DNA from: Saccharothrix sp. HUAS TT1
GTDB taxonomy: Bacteria > Actinomycetota > Actinomycetes > Mycobacteriales > Pseudonocardiaceae
Direction: 5' to 3'
NCBI RefSeq assembly: GCF_040744945.1
Contig: NZ_CP160454.1
Span: forward strand, 124,001 to 188,000
Length of the DNA stretch: 64,000 bases
The translations under genes and the position numbers were made by a program. The notes under the pieces are model-generated. The model had not been told where the DNA came from and did not search any database. It saw only the letters and a program-made list of their open reading frames with translations. This document shows, piece by piece, positions 46,496-54,853 of this stretch (its first letter is position 1; each line of letters begins with the position of its first letter).

Positions 46496-47554
46496 GTGAC
46501 CGTCCCCATCAGCACCACCGCCGGTGTGGTCGACGTCGACACCACCACCCTGACCCCCACCGCCGCCGCCCTCGCCCGCCTGTGGTCGGCCAACCCCCTG
46601 CACACCCCCGGCCCCGTCCACCTGGAGTCGATCCGCACCCTGCGGGAGATGACGCCTCCCGAGCAGATGGCCGAGGTGATCGCCTGGTACGGCGAGGACG
46701 CCCTGGACCGCCCGCACCGCGTGGTGTGGCCGTACCACGCCCGCGGTCACCGGGCGCACCCGCTGGCCGAGGAGCTGGAACGCCAGGCCGCCGCCCTGCC
46801 CGTCGGCTACCGGCCGGTCGGCTCCGCGCTCGACGAGGACGGCGACACCGCCCTGGTCGACGACGAGGACTTCATCACCAGCGACGAGGTGCTGGAACTG
46901 ATGACCCGGCACGGCCGGCCCATCGGCAGGACCACGCTGGCCAACTACAAGCACCAGCCGCCCGCCGGCTGGCCCGGCATCGCCCGCTACGTCGGCCGCA
47001 CCCCGCAGTGGTCGCGGCGGGGCGTGCTCGAGTACGTGTCCCGCTTCATCAGCGCCTACACCAGCTCCGGCACCGTCCGCGACTACGTCGTCGCCTTCCT
47101 GGGCGAGTTCGTGGACCACTACCACGTCGACCGCCTCACCGACGCCTTCCGCGAGGGCCTGCGCGACCACCTGCGCGAACACGGCATGGGCCTGGACGGC
47201 GACAGGTTCCTCGCGCCCCGCTCCATGCCCGAGGCCGAGGCCGAGGCCCACATCCGCGACGCGCTGTCCAGCGTCGAACTGGGGCAGATGATCGACGACT
47301 TCGACCGCCACGACGACGCCGAGCGCATGGTCGTCACGGTCCTCACCGCCCCGGACGGCACGCCGATGGAGCAGCGGGTCGTCCAGGACGAGCCCGTCGA
47401 CCGCACGAAGCGCCCCGACATCGACGCGATCCGGCTGGTCGCCGCGGGCCTGGGCGACGAGCCGGGCGAGATCGAGCCGGGCACGGTGTGCCGGGTGGCG
47501 CTGGTCGACGCCGACGGCGACGAGATCATGACCCGCGACGTCCGCACCTGGTAG
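46496..47554 (+). CDS. putative DNA-binding protein with an excisionase-like wing
   Basis: 352 residues from GTG 46496, CAGGAG upstream. About 120-185 (FITSDEVLELMTRHGRPIGRTTLANY, then WPGIARYVGRTPQWSRRGVLEYV) resembles MerR/excisionase-type winged helices. The rest is acidic and unrecognised; a GTVCRVALVDADGDEI strand set ends the protein. Same operon as the next gene. Role in DNA recognition inferred only. Confidence 0.72.
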   Translation: MTVPISTTAGVVDVDTTTLTPTAAALARLWSANPLHTPGPVHLESIRTLREMTPPEQMAEVIAWYGEDALDRPHRVVWPYHARGHRAHPLAEELERQAAALPVGYRPVGSALDEDGDTALVDDEDFITSDEVLELMTRHGRPIGRTTLANYKHQPPAGWPGIARYVGRTPQWSRRGVLEYVSRFISAYTSSGTVRDYVVAFLGEFVDHYHVDRLTDAFREGLRDHLREHGMGLDGDRFLAPRSMPEAEAEAHIRDALSSVELGQMIDDFDRHDDAERMVVTVLTAPDGTPMEQRVVQDEPVDRTKRPDIDAIRLVAAGLGDEPGEIEPGTVCRVALVDADGDEIMTRDVRTW

Positions 47555-47569
47555 AAGGGTGGGCCCGCG

Positions 47570-48253
47570 ATGCGCTACGGCGACCCCGACGGCTTCGGCC
47601 GTCACGGCATCCTCGACCTCGACGCCTTCGGCAACCCCGTCTGCCACGAATGCGGGCAGCCCTACCCGTTCCTCGGCCGCCACGTCCGCCGCCACGGCAT
47701 CGACCCCGACCGCTACCGCGAACGGCACGGCCTCGGCCGGCAGACCCCGCTCGCATCGCGGCAGATCCGCGCCGAGATGAGCAAGGTCGGCAAGACCAAG
47801 GTCGACGCGCCCTGGTGGCCGAAGTTCAGGGCCTCCCTCGACACCGAGGGCTCCCTCCGCGCCGCCCGCGCCGCGCACGCGCAGGGAACCCGTCCCGAGA
47901 CGCGGCGGCGCAAGCAGGACAACGCGGTCCAGGCGATGAGGGACGCCAACCTCGCCCGCCGCAATCCCACCGTGCACACCTGCCTGATCTGCGGGGCGCA
48001 GTGGTGCCGCATCGGCAAAGGCCGGCCGCCGAAGGTGTGCTCCGACGCGTGCCGGGTCCGGCAGCTCGGTTGGGACCCGCGCGCCGCCCGCACCATCCTG
48101 CTGCGCCCCGAGCGGGTCGACTGGAAGGCGCCCATCCCGGAGATCCGGGCGCAGTGGGTGGAGCCGCCCGAGATCGCCCGCGTCCTGGGCCTGTCGCGGG
48201 CCTACGTGTACCGGGTGCTGCGGCAGGAACGCGTCGACCCCGGCCGTCGGTGA
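47570..48253 (+). CDS. MucR-like zinc finger protein with a C-terminal HTH
   Basis: 227 residues, ATG 47570. About 24-62 (VCHECGQPYPFLGRHVRRHGI, YRERHGLGRQTPL) matches the MucR/Ros-type zinc-finger module found in many actinobacterial and phage proteins. A second group CLICGAQW ... VCSDACRVRQLG follows at about 140-165. The end (WVEPPEIARVLGLSRAYVYRVLRQ) is a clear HTH. Probably a DNA-binding protein; target unknown. Confidence 0.8.
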   Translation: MRYGDPDGFGRHGILDLDAFGNPVCHECGQPYPFLGRHVRRHGIDPDRYRERHGLGRQTPLASRQIRAEMSKVGKTKVDAPWWPKFRASLDTEGSLRAARAAHAQGTRPETRRRKQDNAVQAMRDANLARRNPTVHTCLICGAQWCRIGKGRPPKVCSDACRVRQLGWDPRAARTILLRPERVDWKAPIPEIRAQWVEPPEIARVLGLSRAYVYRVLRQERVDPGRR

Positions 48254-48297
48254 ACTCCACCGGACAGCCGCCGGCCGGATGGCCGCCGGACGCGACG

Positions 48298-48331
48298 GAG
48301 GGGCGGGCCGCCGGAGGGAGGCCCGCCCCTC
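48298..48331. terminator. bidirectional terminator
   Basis: GAGGGGCGGGCC (48298-48309) pairs perfectly with 48320-48331 around a 10-nt loop, between convergent genes ending at 48253 and 48339. Confidence 0.72.
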
Positions 48332-48338
48332 GCCCGCG

Positions 48339-48641
48339 TCAGCGCCAGGTGGCGGAGGCCGGGCAGGTGTCGGTGATCCTGGGCAGGGTGGGCATCTGCG
48401 CGCCCATCTCCATGCCGCCGAGGCCGGCCAGGTTCACCGACCCGGACGGGGGCAGCCACGCGACGATCTCGCCGTCCTTGACCACGAGCACCTCGTCGAA
48501 GGTGACACGGCCCCGGGTGGCGGCGAACAGCAGCACGGCGGCGTCGTCGGCGGCCGGGAGGTCGGTGTAGCGGGTCCACCTGCACCAGCCGCTCTTGACG
48601 ACCAGCGAGTAGACCGGGGCGGTGGTGGGCGCGGTGGTCAT
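48339..48641 (-). CDS. unknown 100-aa protein
   Basis: ATG 48641 with GGAGGA 4 nt upstream. Strand-rich (YSLVVKSGWCRWTRY, DAAVLLFAATRGRVTFDEVLVVKDGEIVAW). Controlled by the only class-2 promoter on the minus strand. No family recognised. Confidence 0.78.
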   Translation of the reverse strand: MTTAPTTAPVYSLVVKSGWCRWTRYTDLPAADDAAVLLFAATRGRVTFDEVLVVKDGEIVAWLPPSGSVNLAGLGGMEMGAQMPTLPRITDTCPASATWR

Positions 48642-48667
48642 CGGTTCCTCCGAGGCGGCTCGTCCTT

Positions 48668-48720
48668 GCTGCATGTCATGTACATGATATGCAGGTTTCC
48701 AGTAGCTTTGCAAGTAGCTT
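48668..48720 (-). promoter_or_regulatory. class-2 promoter and operator for the gene at 48641
   Basis: On the minus strand: TTGAAAGCTACTTGCAA holds the -35 TTGCAA (48708-48713), then 18 nt, then -10 TATCAT (48684-48689). The palindrome 48668-48694 has core ATCATGTACATGACATG and covers the -10. Confidence 0.7.
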
Positions 48721-48767
48721 TCAAAGCGTCGCTGGGTCACATCACCGCCCCCCGGCCGAGCCCACGG

Positions 48768-49001
48768 TCAGCGTGTCGCCCGGCCGACCCCGCCCGGCCC
48801 GGGGTGGTCCGGCAGTTCCTCGTAGGCGAAGCCGCTCGCGCCGGGCACCAGGTCCAGGCGGGCCAGCAGCGACGTCGACGCGGCCGTGCAACCGTCCGGC
48901 CGCCCGGCCTCGCCGACCGCCCCGTCCTCGACCTGCGCCCGGGTCACCCCGAACGCCGCGCACACCGCGTCCCGCACGTCCCGCCCCACCGACTCGTCCA
49001 T
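48768..49001 (-). CDS. unknown 77-aa protein
   Basis: ATG 49001; GGGATGATGGCGGG upstream is a poor ribosome binding site. Begins VGRDVRDAVCAAFGVTRAQV; the rest is Gly/Ala/Pro-rich. Codon use is normal. No family recognised. Confidence 0.55.
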   Translation of the reverse strand: MDESVGRDVRDAVCAAFGVTRAQVEDGAVGEAGRPDGCTAASTSLLARLDLVPGASGFAYEELPDHPGPGGVGRATR

Positions 49002-49152
49002 CCCGCCATCATCCCCGCACCCGGATTCCCGGGAACCCGGGAGCAGGTCGGGCCGGCGGCGGTCGCCGCGCCTACGATCGGCGGCACACGAATCCGCGTG
49101 CCGCCTGGCGAATCGGGGCCGGGCACGACCCCTAGGCCCCGAGGTGGACGCC

Positions 49153-49947
49153 ATGTCCGAACCGCTGTCCGAGTCCGAATCCGAGCCGCAGGCCCCGCGC
49201 GGCGGGCGCCGTCGCCGACCACCGCGCCCGGCCGCCCTGGTGTGCGGGGCGCTCGCCCTGGTCGTCGCCCTGCTCGCCGTGTTCCTGCTGCCCGCCCTGC
49301 TGCGCGACGATCCGCCCGCGACCGTGCCCGACCGCACGATGGAGAAGGCGCTGGAGCTGTACGCGGCGGCCCGCCTGCTCGACGGCAACGTGTTGTCCTC
49401 CAGCTCGGCGACCAGGGCGCTGGAGACGTGGTGCGCCGACCACGAGCTGGCCAACCCGCCCACGGTGCGCGCGGTGCGCGACCCGCTGGTCGACCAGCCC
49501 GCCACCCCCGAGGTGCGGACCGCGTTGCAGGTGGGCAGCGACGACCCGGTGGTCTACCGGGAGGTGGAGCTGCGGTGCGGGCAGCGGCTGCTGTCCACCG
49601 CGGGCAACTGGTACGTGCCCGGCAGGTTGACCGAGGACATGAACCGCACGTTGCGCGAGTCCGACACCCCGTTCGGCACCGTGGTCGCCCCGCTGGGCAT
49701 CTCGCGGCGCACCGTGGACGTCGAGCAGCTGTGGCCGCTGCTGCCGCTGCGGTGGGAGACCGCCGACGAGGCCGTGGTGCGGGCCTGGACCCGGGAGCAC
49801 GTCGACGACGCCCGGTTCCGGGAGGAGCGGGCGATGTTCCGGCACGAGGCGCTGGTCACCGGCACGCAGGCCCCGGCCGGAGGGTTGCCGATCGCGCTGG
49901 TGCACGAGACCTACCGGCAGGGCGCGCTGAAGTTCATGGACCGCTGA
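49153..49947 (+). CDS. membrane-anchored protein with a chorismate-lyase-like domain
   Basis: 264 residues, ATG 49153. Acidic head, GRRRRPP, then one membrane helix (about 29-49, LVCGALALVVALLAVFLLPAL). Residues about 95-260 contain YREVELRCGQRLLS, NWYVPGRLTEDMNR, SDTPFGTVVAPLGISRRT, LWPLLPLRW and HETYRQGALKF. This series is familiar from chorismate-lyase-like (UbiC/DUF98-type) proteins. An extracellular position would be odd for such an enzyme, so a ligand-binding role is possible. The end overlaps the convergent gene by 14 nt. Confidence 0.7.
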   Translation: MSEPLSESESEPQAPRGGRRRRPPRPAALVCGALALVVALLAVFLLPALLRDDPPATVPDRTMEKALELYAAARLLDGNVLSSSSATRALETWCADHELANPPTVRAVRDPLVDQPATPEVRTALQVGSDDPVVYREVELRCGQRLLSTAGNWYVPGRLTEDMNRTLRESDTPFGTVVAPLGISRRTVDVEQLWPLLPLRWETADEAVVRAWTREHVDDARFREERAMFRHEALVTGTQAPAGGLPIALVHETYRQGALKFMDR

Positions 49948-50260
49948 CCGTTGCCTTCCCCGTGCGGTGGATGCAGCCCTGCTCGACGCACTGCCGCGCC
50001 GAGCACCGGTGGTGGGAGATGTCGGCCGAGTCGTCCGACACCTCCGGGTCGACCCAGTCGCGGGCCCAGCAGCCACACGCCGGGCAGCGCCGGTCGAGCA
50101 CGTCGTCCAGGGCGTTGCGCAGCAGTGTCAGCGCGTCCTGCTCGACGGCGCCGCCGTCCAGCGACGTGTAGCCGCGCAGGAGGCGCGCCAGGTCCGGCGG
50201 CACAGCGAGAAGAAGAGAGTCGTCGGCGGGAGGCCGCGCGGCGTCGAAGTCGTTGTCCAC
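49934..50260 (-). CDS. unknown protein with C-terminal cysteine pairs
   Basis: 108 residues from GTG 50260. The start is uncertain: GGAGG is too close, and the frame is open upstream to about 50339 with protein-like sequence. One missing or extra base near 50345 would join it to the gene at 50340. The end has RRCPACGCWARDW ... HHRCSARQC, a likely zinc site. Function unknown. Confidence 0.55.
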   Translation of the reverse strand: MDNDFDAARPPADDSLLLAVPPDLARLLRGYTSLDGGAVEQDALTLLRNALDDVLDRRCPACGCWARDWVDPEVSDDSADISHHRCSARQCVEQGCIHRTGKATVSGP

Positions 50261-50339
50261 ACCCTCCGGTACCGGCGGACCGACGTGATGTGCAGACGAG
50301 GACGGGAATTCACCCGATCCGGCGTCCAGCTCCCCGGGG

Positions 50340-50858
50340 TCAGAGGTGATCTTCCCGTCTTCCCGGGTGGTTCGGGAACGGCTCGTCGATCCACATTCCG
50401 TGCGGGGTGGCGCCGAGCATCGGAGCGTCCCGGGTGACCGGTTCGGGGAAGTCGGGCGGGGTGCGGCCGTACGCCTGCCACAGCTCCGGGCGGGCCGGGC
50501 CGAGCCACGGGTCTCCGGTGGGCCAGTGGCAGGACGGGCAGTAGCGGTTCGCCACGTCCTGCGGGTGCGGCGTGGTCCTGCCGCACACCGGGCAGGCGAA
50601 CACCGGCCGCTCCTCAGGACGGTCCGTCCACAGCGTGCCGTCCTGCACCGAGGCGACCAGCTCGACGCGCAGGCCCAGGACCAGGGGCAGCGTCGGGGCG
50701 AGGGTGTCCCAGTCGTCGGGCAGCGGAAAGTCCTGCTCGGCGAACAGCGCTTCGGCCTGGGCACGGGTCAGCCGCAGCGGGCCGTCGAACGGCGGGCGAC
50801 GCTCGTCCTCCGCAGCACGGCGGGCGCGGTCGACGGCGGCCAGCACGAGTTGCCACAT
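50340..50858 (-). CDS. unknown zinc-ribbon protein
   Basis: 172 residues from ATG 50858; GTG 50861 sits 8 nt behind a -10-like TACCGT, so the transcript may be leaderless. FACPVCGRTT ... NRYCPSCHWPTGDPW (about 88-120) is a CxxC-x14-CxxC zinc ribbon, with the CP(S/C)CxW-P pattern often seen in CPCC-type bacterial zinc ribbon proteins. Function unknown. Confidence 0.72.
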   Translation of the reverse strand: MWQLVLAAVDRARRAAEDERRPPFDGPLRLTRAQAEALFAEQDFPLPDDWDTLAPTLPLVLGLRVELVASVQDGTLWTDRPEERPVFACPVCGRTTPHPQDVANRYCPSCHWPTGDPWLGPARPELWQAYGRTPPDFPEPVTRDAPMLGATPHGMWIDEPFPNHPGRREDHL

Positions 50859-50966
50859 CACGGTCGGTGACGGTAACGCGGCCGGTGACCGGTCGCGCCC
50901 CGACACGCGTCGACCCCCGCGGTCAGGGTCCGCAGGGGTCGACGCGGTGTCCGCCGGTTCCGGCGG

Positions 50967-51218
50967 TCACTCGGGGTGGAGCTCCGGAACGGGCAGGTCG
51001 CGCACGGCCAGGCCGTGCTCGGCGAGCACCGCGCGGCCCGTGTCGAGCAGGACGTCGCCGATCGCCTCCTCCAGCGCGGCGCGCACCCCCGGATGGTCGG
51101 CCGGTTCGTGGCCGAGGTGGAGCATCAGCTCGCCCACGACACCGGACAGGCCGCTGACCGGGCCCATGCCCACCCACATCCCGGAGGGCTCCGGCCACGA
51201 CCGCCAGGGCGCGGTCAC
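50967..51218 (-). CDS. unknown 83-aa protein
   Basis: GTG 51218 overlaps the stop of the upstream HTH gene. Helical (GVVGELMLHLGHEPAD, VRAALEEAIGDVLLDTGRAVLAEHGL). No family recognised. Confidence 0.72.
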   Translation of the reverse strand: MTAPWRSWPEPSGMWVGMGPVSGLSGVVGELMLHLGHEPADHPGVRAALEEAIGDVLLDTGRAVLAEHGLAVRDLPVPELHPE

Positions 51219-52603
51219 CGGCCGGCCGGGGCGGGGCGCGCGTCGACCAGGTGCACCACCGTCCCGCCGCCGGACACGCCGTCCTCGGCGGCGGTGCGGC
51301 CGGCGGACCGGTCGTCCGCGCCGAGCACCACGGTCAGCACGCCGGTGTCGTCGCGGTACACCGTGGCGTCCACGCGCTCCCCGTAGCGCAACTCGGGCAG
51401 CCCGGCGGCCGGGTCGACGTCGACGGCCGCGATGCCGGCGCGCCGCACGTTCCCCACGGTGGTGTGGGAGAGACCGAGCAGCCGGCCCAGCTCGCTGTCG
51501 TTGTCGCGCTTCTCACCCCACGAGAACACCACGTGCAGGCCCGCGTTGCGCAGGGCGACCCGTCGCTGCGCCCCCGCCGTGGCCACCGCGGCGTCCCGGG
51601 CCGTGGAAGCCAAGGCGGTGCGGTAGGCGTCGCGCAGCTCGCGGCGGCGCAGCGACGCCCACGCGGGCAGGCCGGTGAGGTGCACGCCGCGTTCCCGCCA
51701 CCGGTCCCGGGTGATGGCCACCCAGCCGGGCAGCTCGTCGTCGTGGGCGTCGCGCAGGCCCTCCACGTCGTCCACCGGCCACTCGGAGAACCAGGCGACG
51801 GCATCGCACACCTTCATCCCGCCGTGCGCCGCGTGGCGGGCCCCGTACAGCCAGGCGCGGGCACCCGCCACGGTGCGCCGGTGCGGGCCGTGCGCCGAGC
51901 CGTTCCAGCCGAAACGGTCGAACACGCCCGGCAGCATGTCGTCCACGTACTCGAACAGCAGGCCGCGGGCGAAGTGGGTGGCGACGAACTCGATCGTGTC
52001 GTCGGTGGCATCGCCGATGCCGTCCCGGCCGATCCAGCTGCGGATGCGGTCCAGGGCGTCGGGGCGGACGTCGAGCAGTTCGTCGATGTCGCGCAGGCCC
52101 GTCCACTCGACCGAGTCGTCGGGTTCGACCGGGTCGCGTCGGCACAGGTCGTGGACGGTCCAGCCGGCGCGCAGCGCGGCGGCGCTCCAGTCGAGTTCGT
52201 CGCGGCCGGGGATGGGGCGCAGGCCGGCGACGAGGGCCTGCGCGTAGGGCAGGACGCGAGCGGCGAGGGCGTTGCCCGCCGCGGCGTCGAGCCACGGCAG
52301 CTGCGGGACCACCTCCGGATCGCTGGAGTCGATCATCCAGGAGATCCGGGCGGGCACGCGCTTGAGGTCGAACGGCGGGAAGTGCTCGGCGCGTTCGTTC
52401 TCCAGGCGCTGCTGGAGCGGGACGCGCCAGTCCTCGCCGTGGAAGAAGAACTCGCCGGTCGTCAGGTCCAGCACCAGGTGCTGGTAGTGGCCGGCGCGGT
52501 CGCTCAGGTGCGGGATCGGCGGCAGTTCGTCGTCGGTGACAGCGCGCAGCCACACCTTCTCGGGTGGGGCGGCGGGCAGCCGGGCCGGGGTGCTCGTGGA
52601 CAC
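51215..52603 (-). CDS. large putative DNA-binding protein with an internal HTH
   Basis: 462 residues; GTG 52603 has GAAGGAG upstream. The first 60-100 residues include strands (YQHLVLDLTTGEFFFHGEDW). Long helical middle. About 365-395 (NDSELGRLLGLSHTTVGNVRRAGI) is a clear HTH. The end is strand-rich. The size and single HTH do not fit a known regulator family. It lies about 150 bp from the class-2 operator at 52770 and is one candidate for its regulator. Confidence 0.75.
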   Translation of the reverse strand: MSTSTPARLPAAPPEKVWLRAVTDDELPPIPHLSDRAGHYQHLVLDLTTGEFFFHGEDWRVPLQQRLENERAEHFPPFDLKRVPARISWMIDSSDPEVVPQLPWLDAAAGNALAARVLPYAQALVAGLRPIPGRDELDWSAAALRAGWTVHDLCRRDPVEPDDSVEWTGLRDIDELLDVRPDALDRIRSWIGRDGIGDATDDTIEFVATHFARGLLFEYVDDMLPGVFDRFGWNGSAHGPHRRTVAGARAWLYGARHAAHGGMKVCDAVAWFSEWPVDDVEGLRDAHDDELPGWVAITRDRWRERGVHLTGLPAWASLRRRELRDAYRTALASTARDAAVATAGAQRRVALRNAGLHVVFSWGEKRDNDSELGRLLGLSHTTVGNVRRAGIAAVDVDPAAGLPELRYGERVDATVYRDDTGVLTVVLGADDRSAGRTAAEDGVSGGGTVVHLVDARPAPAGR

Positions 52604-52750
52604 CGTGGACTCCTTCGAGGGTTGGGGATGTGCGCGGCCACCATCCCAGCGCCACACCCCATCTGCAAGGGGGTTGCAGCTTTGAGCATCGTTGTTCAAC
52701 CGTTCGGGCTAGCCAAGCCTGTGAACAGGGCAAATACAGCCGTTATCACC

Positions 52751-52796
52751 TTGCCGACCTACATGTGACCTGCATATGATGTACATGACATGCAAG
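52751..52796 (+). promoter_or_regulatory. class-2 promoter and operator for the gene at 52825
   Basis: -35 TTGCCG (52751-52756), 18-nt spacer, -10 TATGAT (52775-52780). The palindrome 52770-52796 has core TATGATGTACATGACATGCA. Confidence 0.7.
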
Positions 52797-52824
52797 AACG
52801 TCCCGATCATGGAGGTGATCCCCG

Positions 52825-53079
52825 GTGGCCCTCACGCCCACCCCGCGCACCCCGGCGCCGCGCACCATCGCCGCGTGGCTCGACGAGCACATCCCCGGCA
52901 TCGACCACGAACGCGCCGAAGGAGCCGGCAACGACCTCGCCGCCTGCTGGGCCGACGGCGACGACACCCGCTACGAGTCCGCGATGGACGTCCTGCGCGG
53001 CCGGCTGCTCGACACCGAGCAGCACCCGCGCGACTTCGTCGACCGCATGGCCGCCGACTTCGGCGTCACCCTCACCTGA
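52825..53079 (+). CDS. unknown 84-aa protein
   Basis: GTG 52825 with GGAGG 10 nt upstream. Helical and acidic (TIAAWLDEHIPGIDHERAEGAGNDLAA). First gene of the operon 52825-54702. No family recognised. Confidence 0.78.
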   Translation: MALTPTPRTPAPRTIAAWLDEHIPGIDHERAEGAGNDLAACWADGDDTRYESAMDVLRGRLLDTEQHPRDFVDRMAADFGVTLT

Positions 53080-53088
53080 GCGCCGGCC

Positions 53089-53418
53089 ATGCCCGTCGAC
53101 CAGCTGCTCACCGCCGGCGTCCGCGTCGTCGTCACCGAGGGCGGCGCACACCCGAGCGTCCTGCGGCGCAACATCCCCAACCTGACCTTCGGCGGCGCGC
53201 AGGCGCTGCTGGCCCGGCTGCGCGGCATTCGCGTCCTGGGCCCCGCAGACGTCGTGCTGTACACGCCCGACCGGCTCGACGACGTGCTCGCCGCGCTGCT
53301 GCGGCACAGCACCCTGCCGGAGGACCCCACCGCGCTGCCCACCGCCCGCGAGCGCGCCGAACAGGCCCGGCGCGAACGCGAGGCCGCCGCGAACACCAGG
53401 CCCCGGAGCCCCCGATGA
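53089..53418 (+). CDS. small protein with an FtsK-gamma-like segment
   Basis: 109 residues, ATG 53089. About 20-48 (GAHPSVLRRNIPNLTFGGAQ then LLARLRGIRVLGP) resembles the winged-helix gamma domain of FtsK (LLQRR...A..L...LE..GIVGP). The rest is helical and charged. Resemblance is by eye and short, so DNA binding is only a suggestion. The stop overlaps the next ATG. Confidence 0.65.
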   Translation: MPVDQLLTAGVRVVVTEGGAHPSVLRRNIPNLTFGGAQALLARLRGIRVLGPADVVLYTPDRLDDVLAALLRHSTLPEDPTALPTARERAEQARREREAAANTRPRSPR

Positions 53419-53765
53419 TCATCGGGCGGGACCCGGACGACCGCGACAGGTTCGCCCTGGACCGGCTGCTGTGGAACCACCGCTGGGACCGGGAGGCGGC
53501 CCGCGAATTCGGGCAGGGCCTGCTGCCGTTCGACGGCGCGGACGGCCACCTGGCCGACCCCGAACCCGAGTTCCACGGCACCTCCGTCGGCCTGCGCCGT
53601 CACGTCGAGGCCGGGCAGGACCTGTGCTCGCCGTGCCGGGCCTGGTTCGACGAACTCGCCGCCGGCGGCTACGCCACCGGACCCACGCCGGCCGACACCG
53701 CGGCATCCGACGACCCGGCCGGCGCTCGACCGGCCGACGAACCGAAGGAGACCGGCGCACCGTGA
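53415..53765 (+). CDS. unknown 116-aa protein with a CxxC motif
   Basis: Coupled ATG start. DRLLWNHRWDREAAREFGQGL, then VGLRRHVEAGQDLCSPCRAWF, a pattern known from small actinobacterial proteins where H-x10-C-x2-C lies near the end. The tail is disordered. Function unknown. Confidence 0.75.
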   Translation: MIIGRDPDDRDRFALDRLLWNHRWDREAAREFGQGLLPFDGADGHLADPEPEFHGTSVGLRRHVEAGQDLCSPCRAWFDELAAGGYATGPTPADTAASDDPAGARPADEPKETGAP

Positions 53766-54184
53766 CCACACCCTGCCCGCGGCGTCCGTGCCCGTCCGGC
53801 GGTCCGCCGCCGCACGGCGCACCCGGACCTGCGCCGCCCACGCGCCTCGACACCGGCGACCCGACGCTGCCCGCGACCATCCGCGCCCAGCAGCCGCCCG
53901 ACCACTGGCCCGCCTGCGAGTGCGGCAACGACCCGACCGGCGCCGGCTTCTACGCCGTCGCCGACACCGGCAGGTGGGTCGAACCCATCGAGGCCGACTG
54001 GCCGCGCCCGCTGATGGGCTGCAACAACCCCGCCTGCGGCCTGGTCCACGACCTCGACGGCTTCGACCCCGCGACCCTGACCTACCCGGTGGTCGGGCGC
54101 ATCGTCACCGGCCGCCTGGCCGCCGCCACGGCCGCCGCCGACGACCTCGACCATCCCCGCCCACACCAGGAGCGCACGCCATGA
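53762..54184 (+). CDS. unknown 140-aa zinc protein
   Basis: Coupled GTG start. Pro-rich head with two cysteines. About 54-102 holds ACECGNDPTGAGFYAV and LMGCNNPACGLVHDLDG, a likely zinc site. The end is helical. The stop overlaps the next ATG. No family recognised. Confidence 0.76.
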   Translation: MTTPCPRRPCPSGGPPPHGAPGPAPPTRLDTGDPTLPATIRAQQPPDHWPACECGNDPTGAGFYAVADTGRWVEPIEADWPRPLMGCNNPACGLVHDLDGFDPATLTYPVVGRIVTGRLAAATAAADDLDHPRPHQERTP

Positions 54185-54702
54185 CCGACACCCGCACTGA
54201 CCCCGCCGGAGCGCGCAGCCGCATCGAGGAGCTGAAGGCCGAGGTGGCGCGGCTGACCCGCGCCAACGCCGCGCTGGCCGAGCGGCCCACGGTGGACGCC
54301 TACCAGCGGGTGTGCGACTCGGTGGAGGTGCGGCGCAAGGCCCTGGCCGAGGCGATGGGCGCCGAGCCGGGCACCGCGTTCTGTGAGCTGGTCGACCGCG
54401 CCGCGATCCTCCGCGAGGCGTCGGCACGCGACCGGGAGCGCTGGCTGTCGCACTTCGACACGCTCTGCGCCGACGCACGGGCCGACCGGCCGGTGGACAC
54501 GCTGGAGATGAACGCCGCGTACACCGCGAGCATGGTCCTGATGTACGTGGAAGCGCTGCTGGGCGGGCACGCCACCGAGCCCGGCGCGCTGGGCAGCTAC
54601 GACTGGCTGCTCGACGCGATGAGCCTTGGCCGCAAGACCGTCGAGGACATCCTCGCCCGGCCGCGCCGCGTGCTCGCCGAGGACCCCGGCGACGCGCGCT
54701 GA
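54181..54702 (+). CDS. unknown 173-aa helical protein with an N-terminal coiled coil
   Basis: Coupled ATG. Residues about 12-36 (RSRIEELKAEVARLTRANAAL) form a short coiled coil. Further helices include NAAYTASMVLMYVEALLG, which could contact a membrane or pack in a bundle. Last gene of its operon; a terminator follows. Confidence 0.77.
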   Translation: MTDTRTDPAGARSRIEELKAEVARLTRANAALAERPTVDAYQRVCDSVEVRRKALAEAMGAEPGTAFCELVDRAAILREASARDRERWLSHFDTLCADARADRPVDTLEMNAAYTASMVLMYVEALLGGHATEPGALGSYDWLLDAMSLGRKTVEDILARPRRVLAEDPGDAR

Positions 54703-54711
54703 CCGCCTTCC

Positions 54712-54754
54712 CCGCCGTGCCTCTCGCCGCCGTGGGATGCGAGAGGCGCGGCGG
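54712..54754 (+). terminator. terminator hairpin
   Basis: A 16-nt arm (54712-54727) pairs with 54739-54754 with one G-T type mismatch, and is followed by TGCTTT. It lies 9 nt after the stop at 54702. Confidence 0.7.
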
Positions 54755-54787
54755 TGCTTTACCCGTGTTAACCAGGCCATATACCCC

Positions 54788-54833
54788 TTCACGTGACCCC
54801 CATCACCTACATATGATGTACATATGACGCAGC
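54788..54833 (+). promoter_or_regulatory. class-2 promoter and operator for the gene at 54854
   Basis: -35 TTCACG (54788-54793), 18-nt spacer, -10 TATGAT (54812-54817). The palindrome 54807-54833 contains TACATATGATGTACATATG. Confidence 0.65.
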
Positions 54834-54853
54834 CAAGCAGGCGGGAGCAGGGC

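Noticed and set aside
53089..53418. Conjugative FtsK/TraB translocase
   Set aside because: Only a short gamma-like segment is visible and there is no motor domain.
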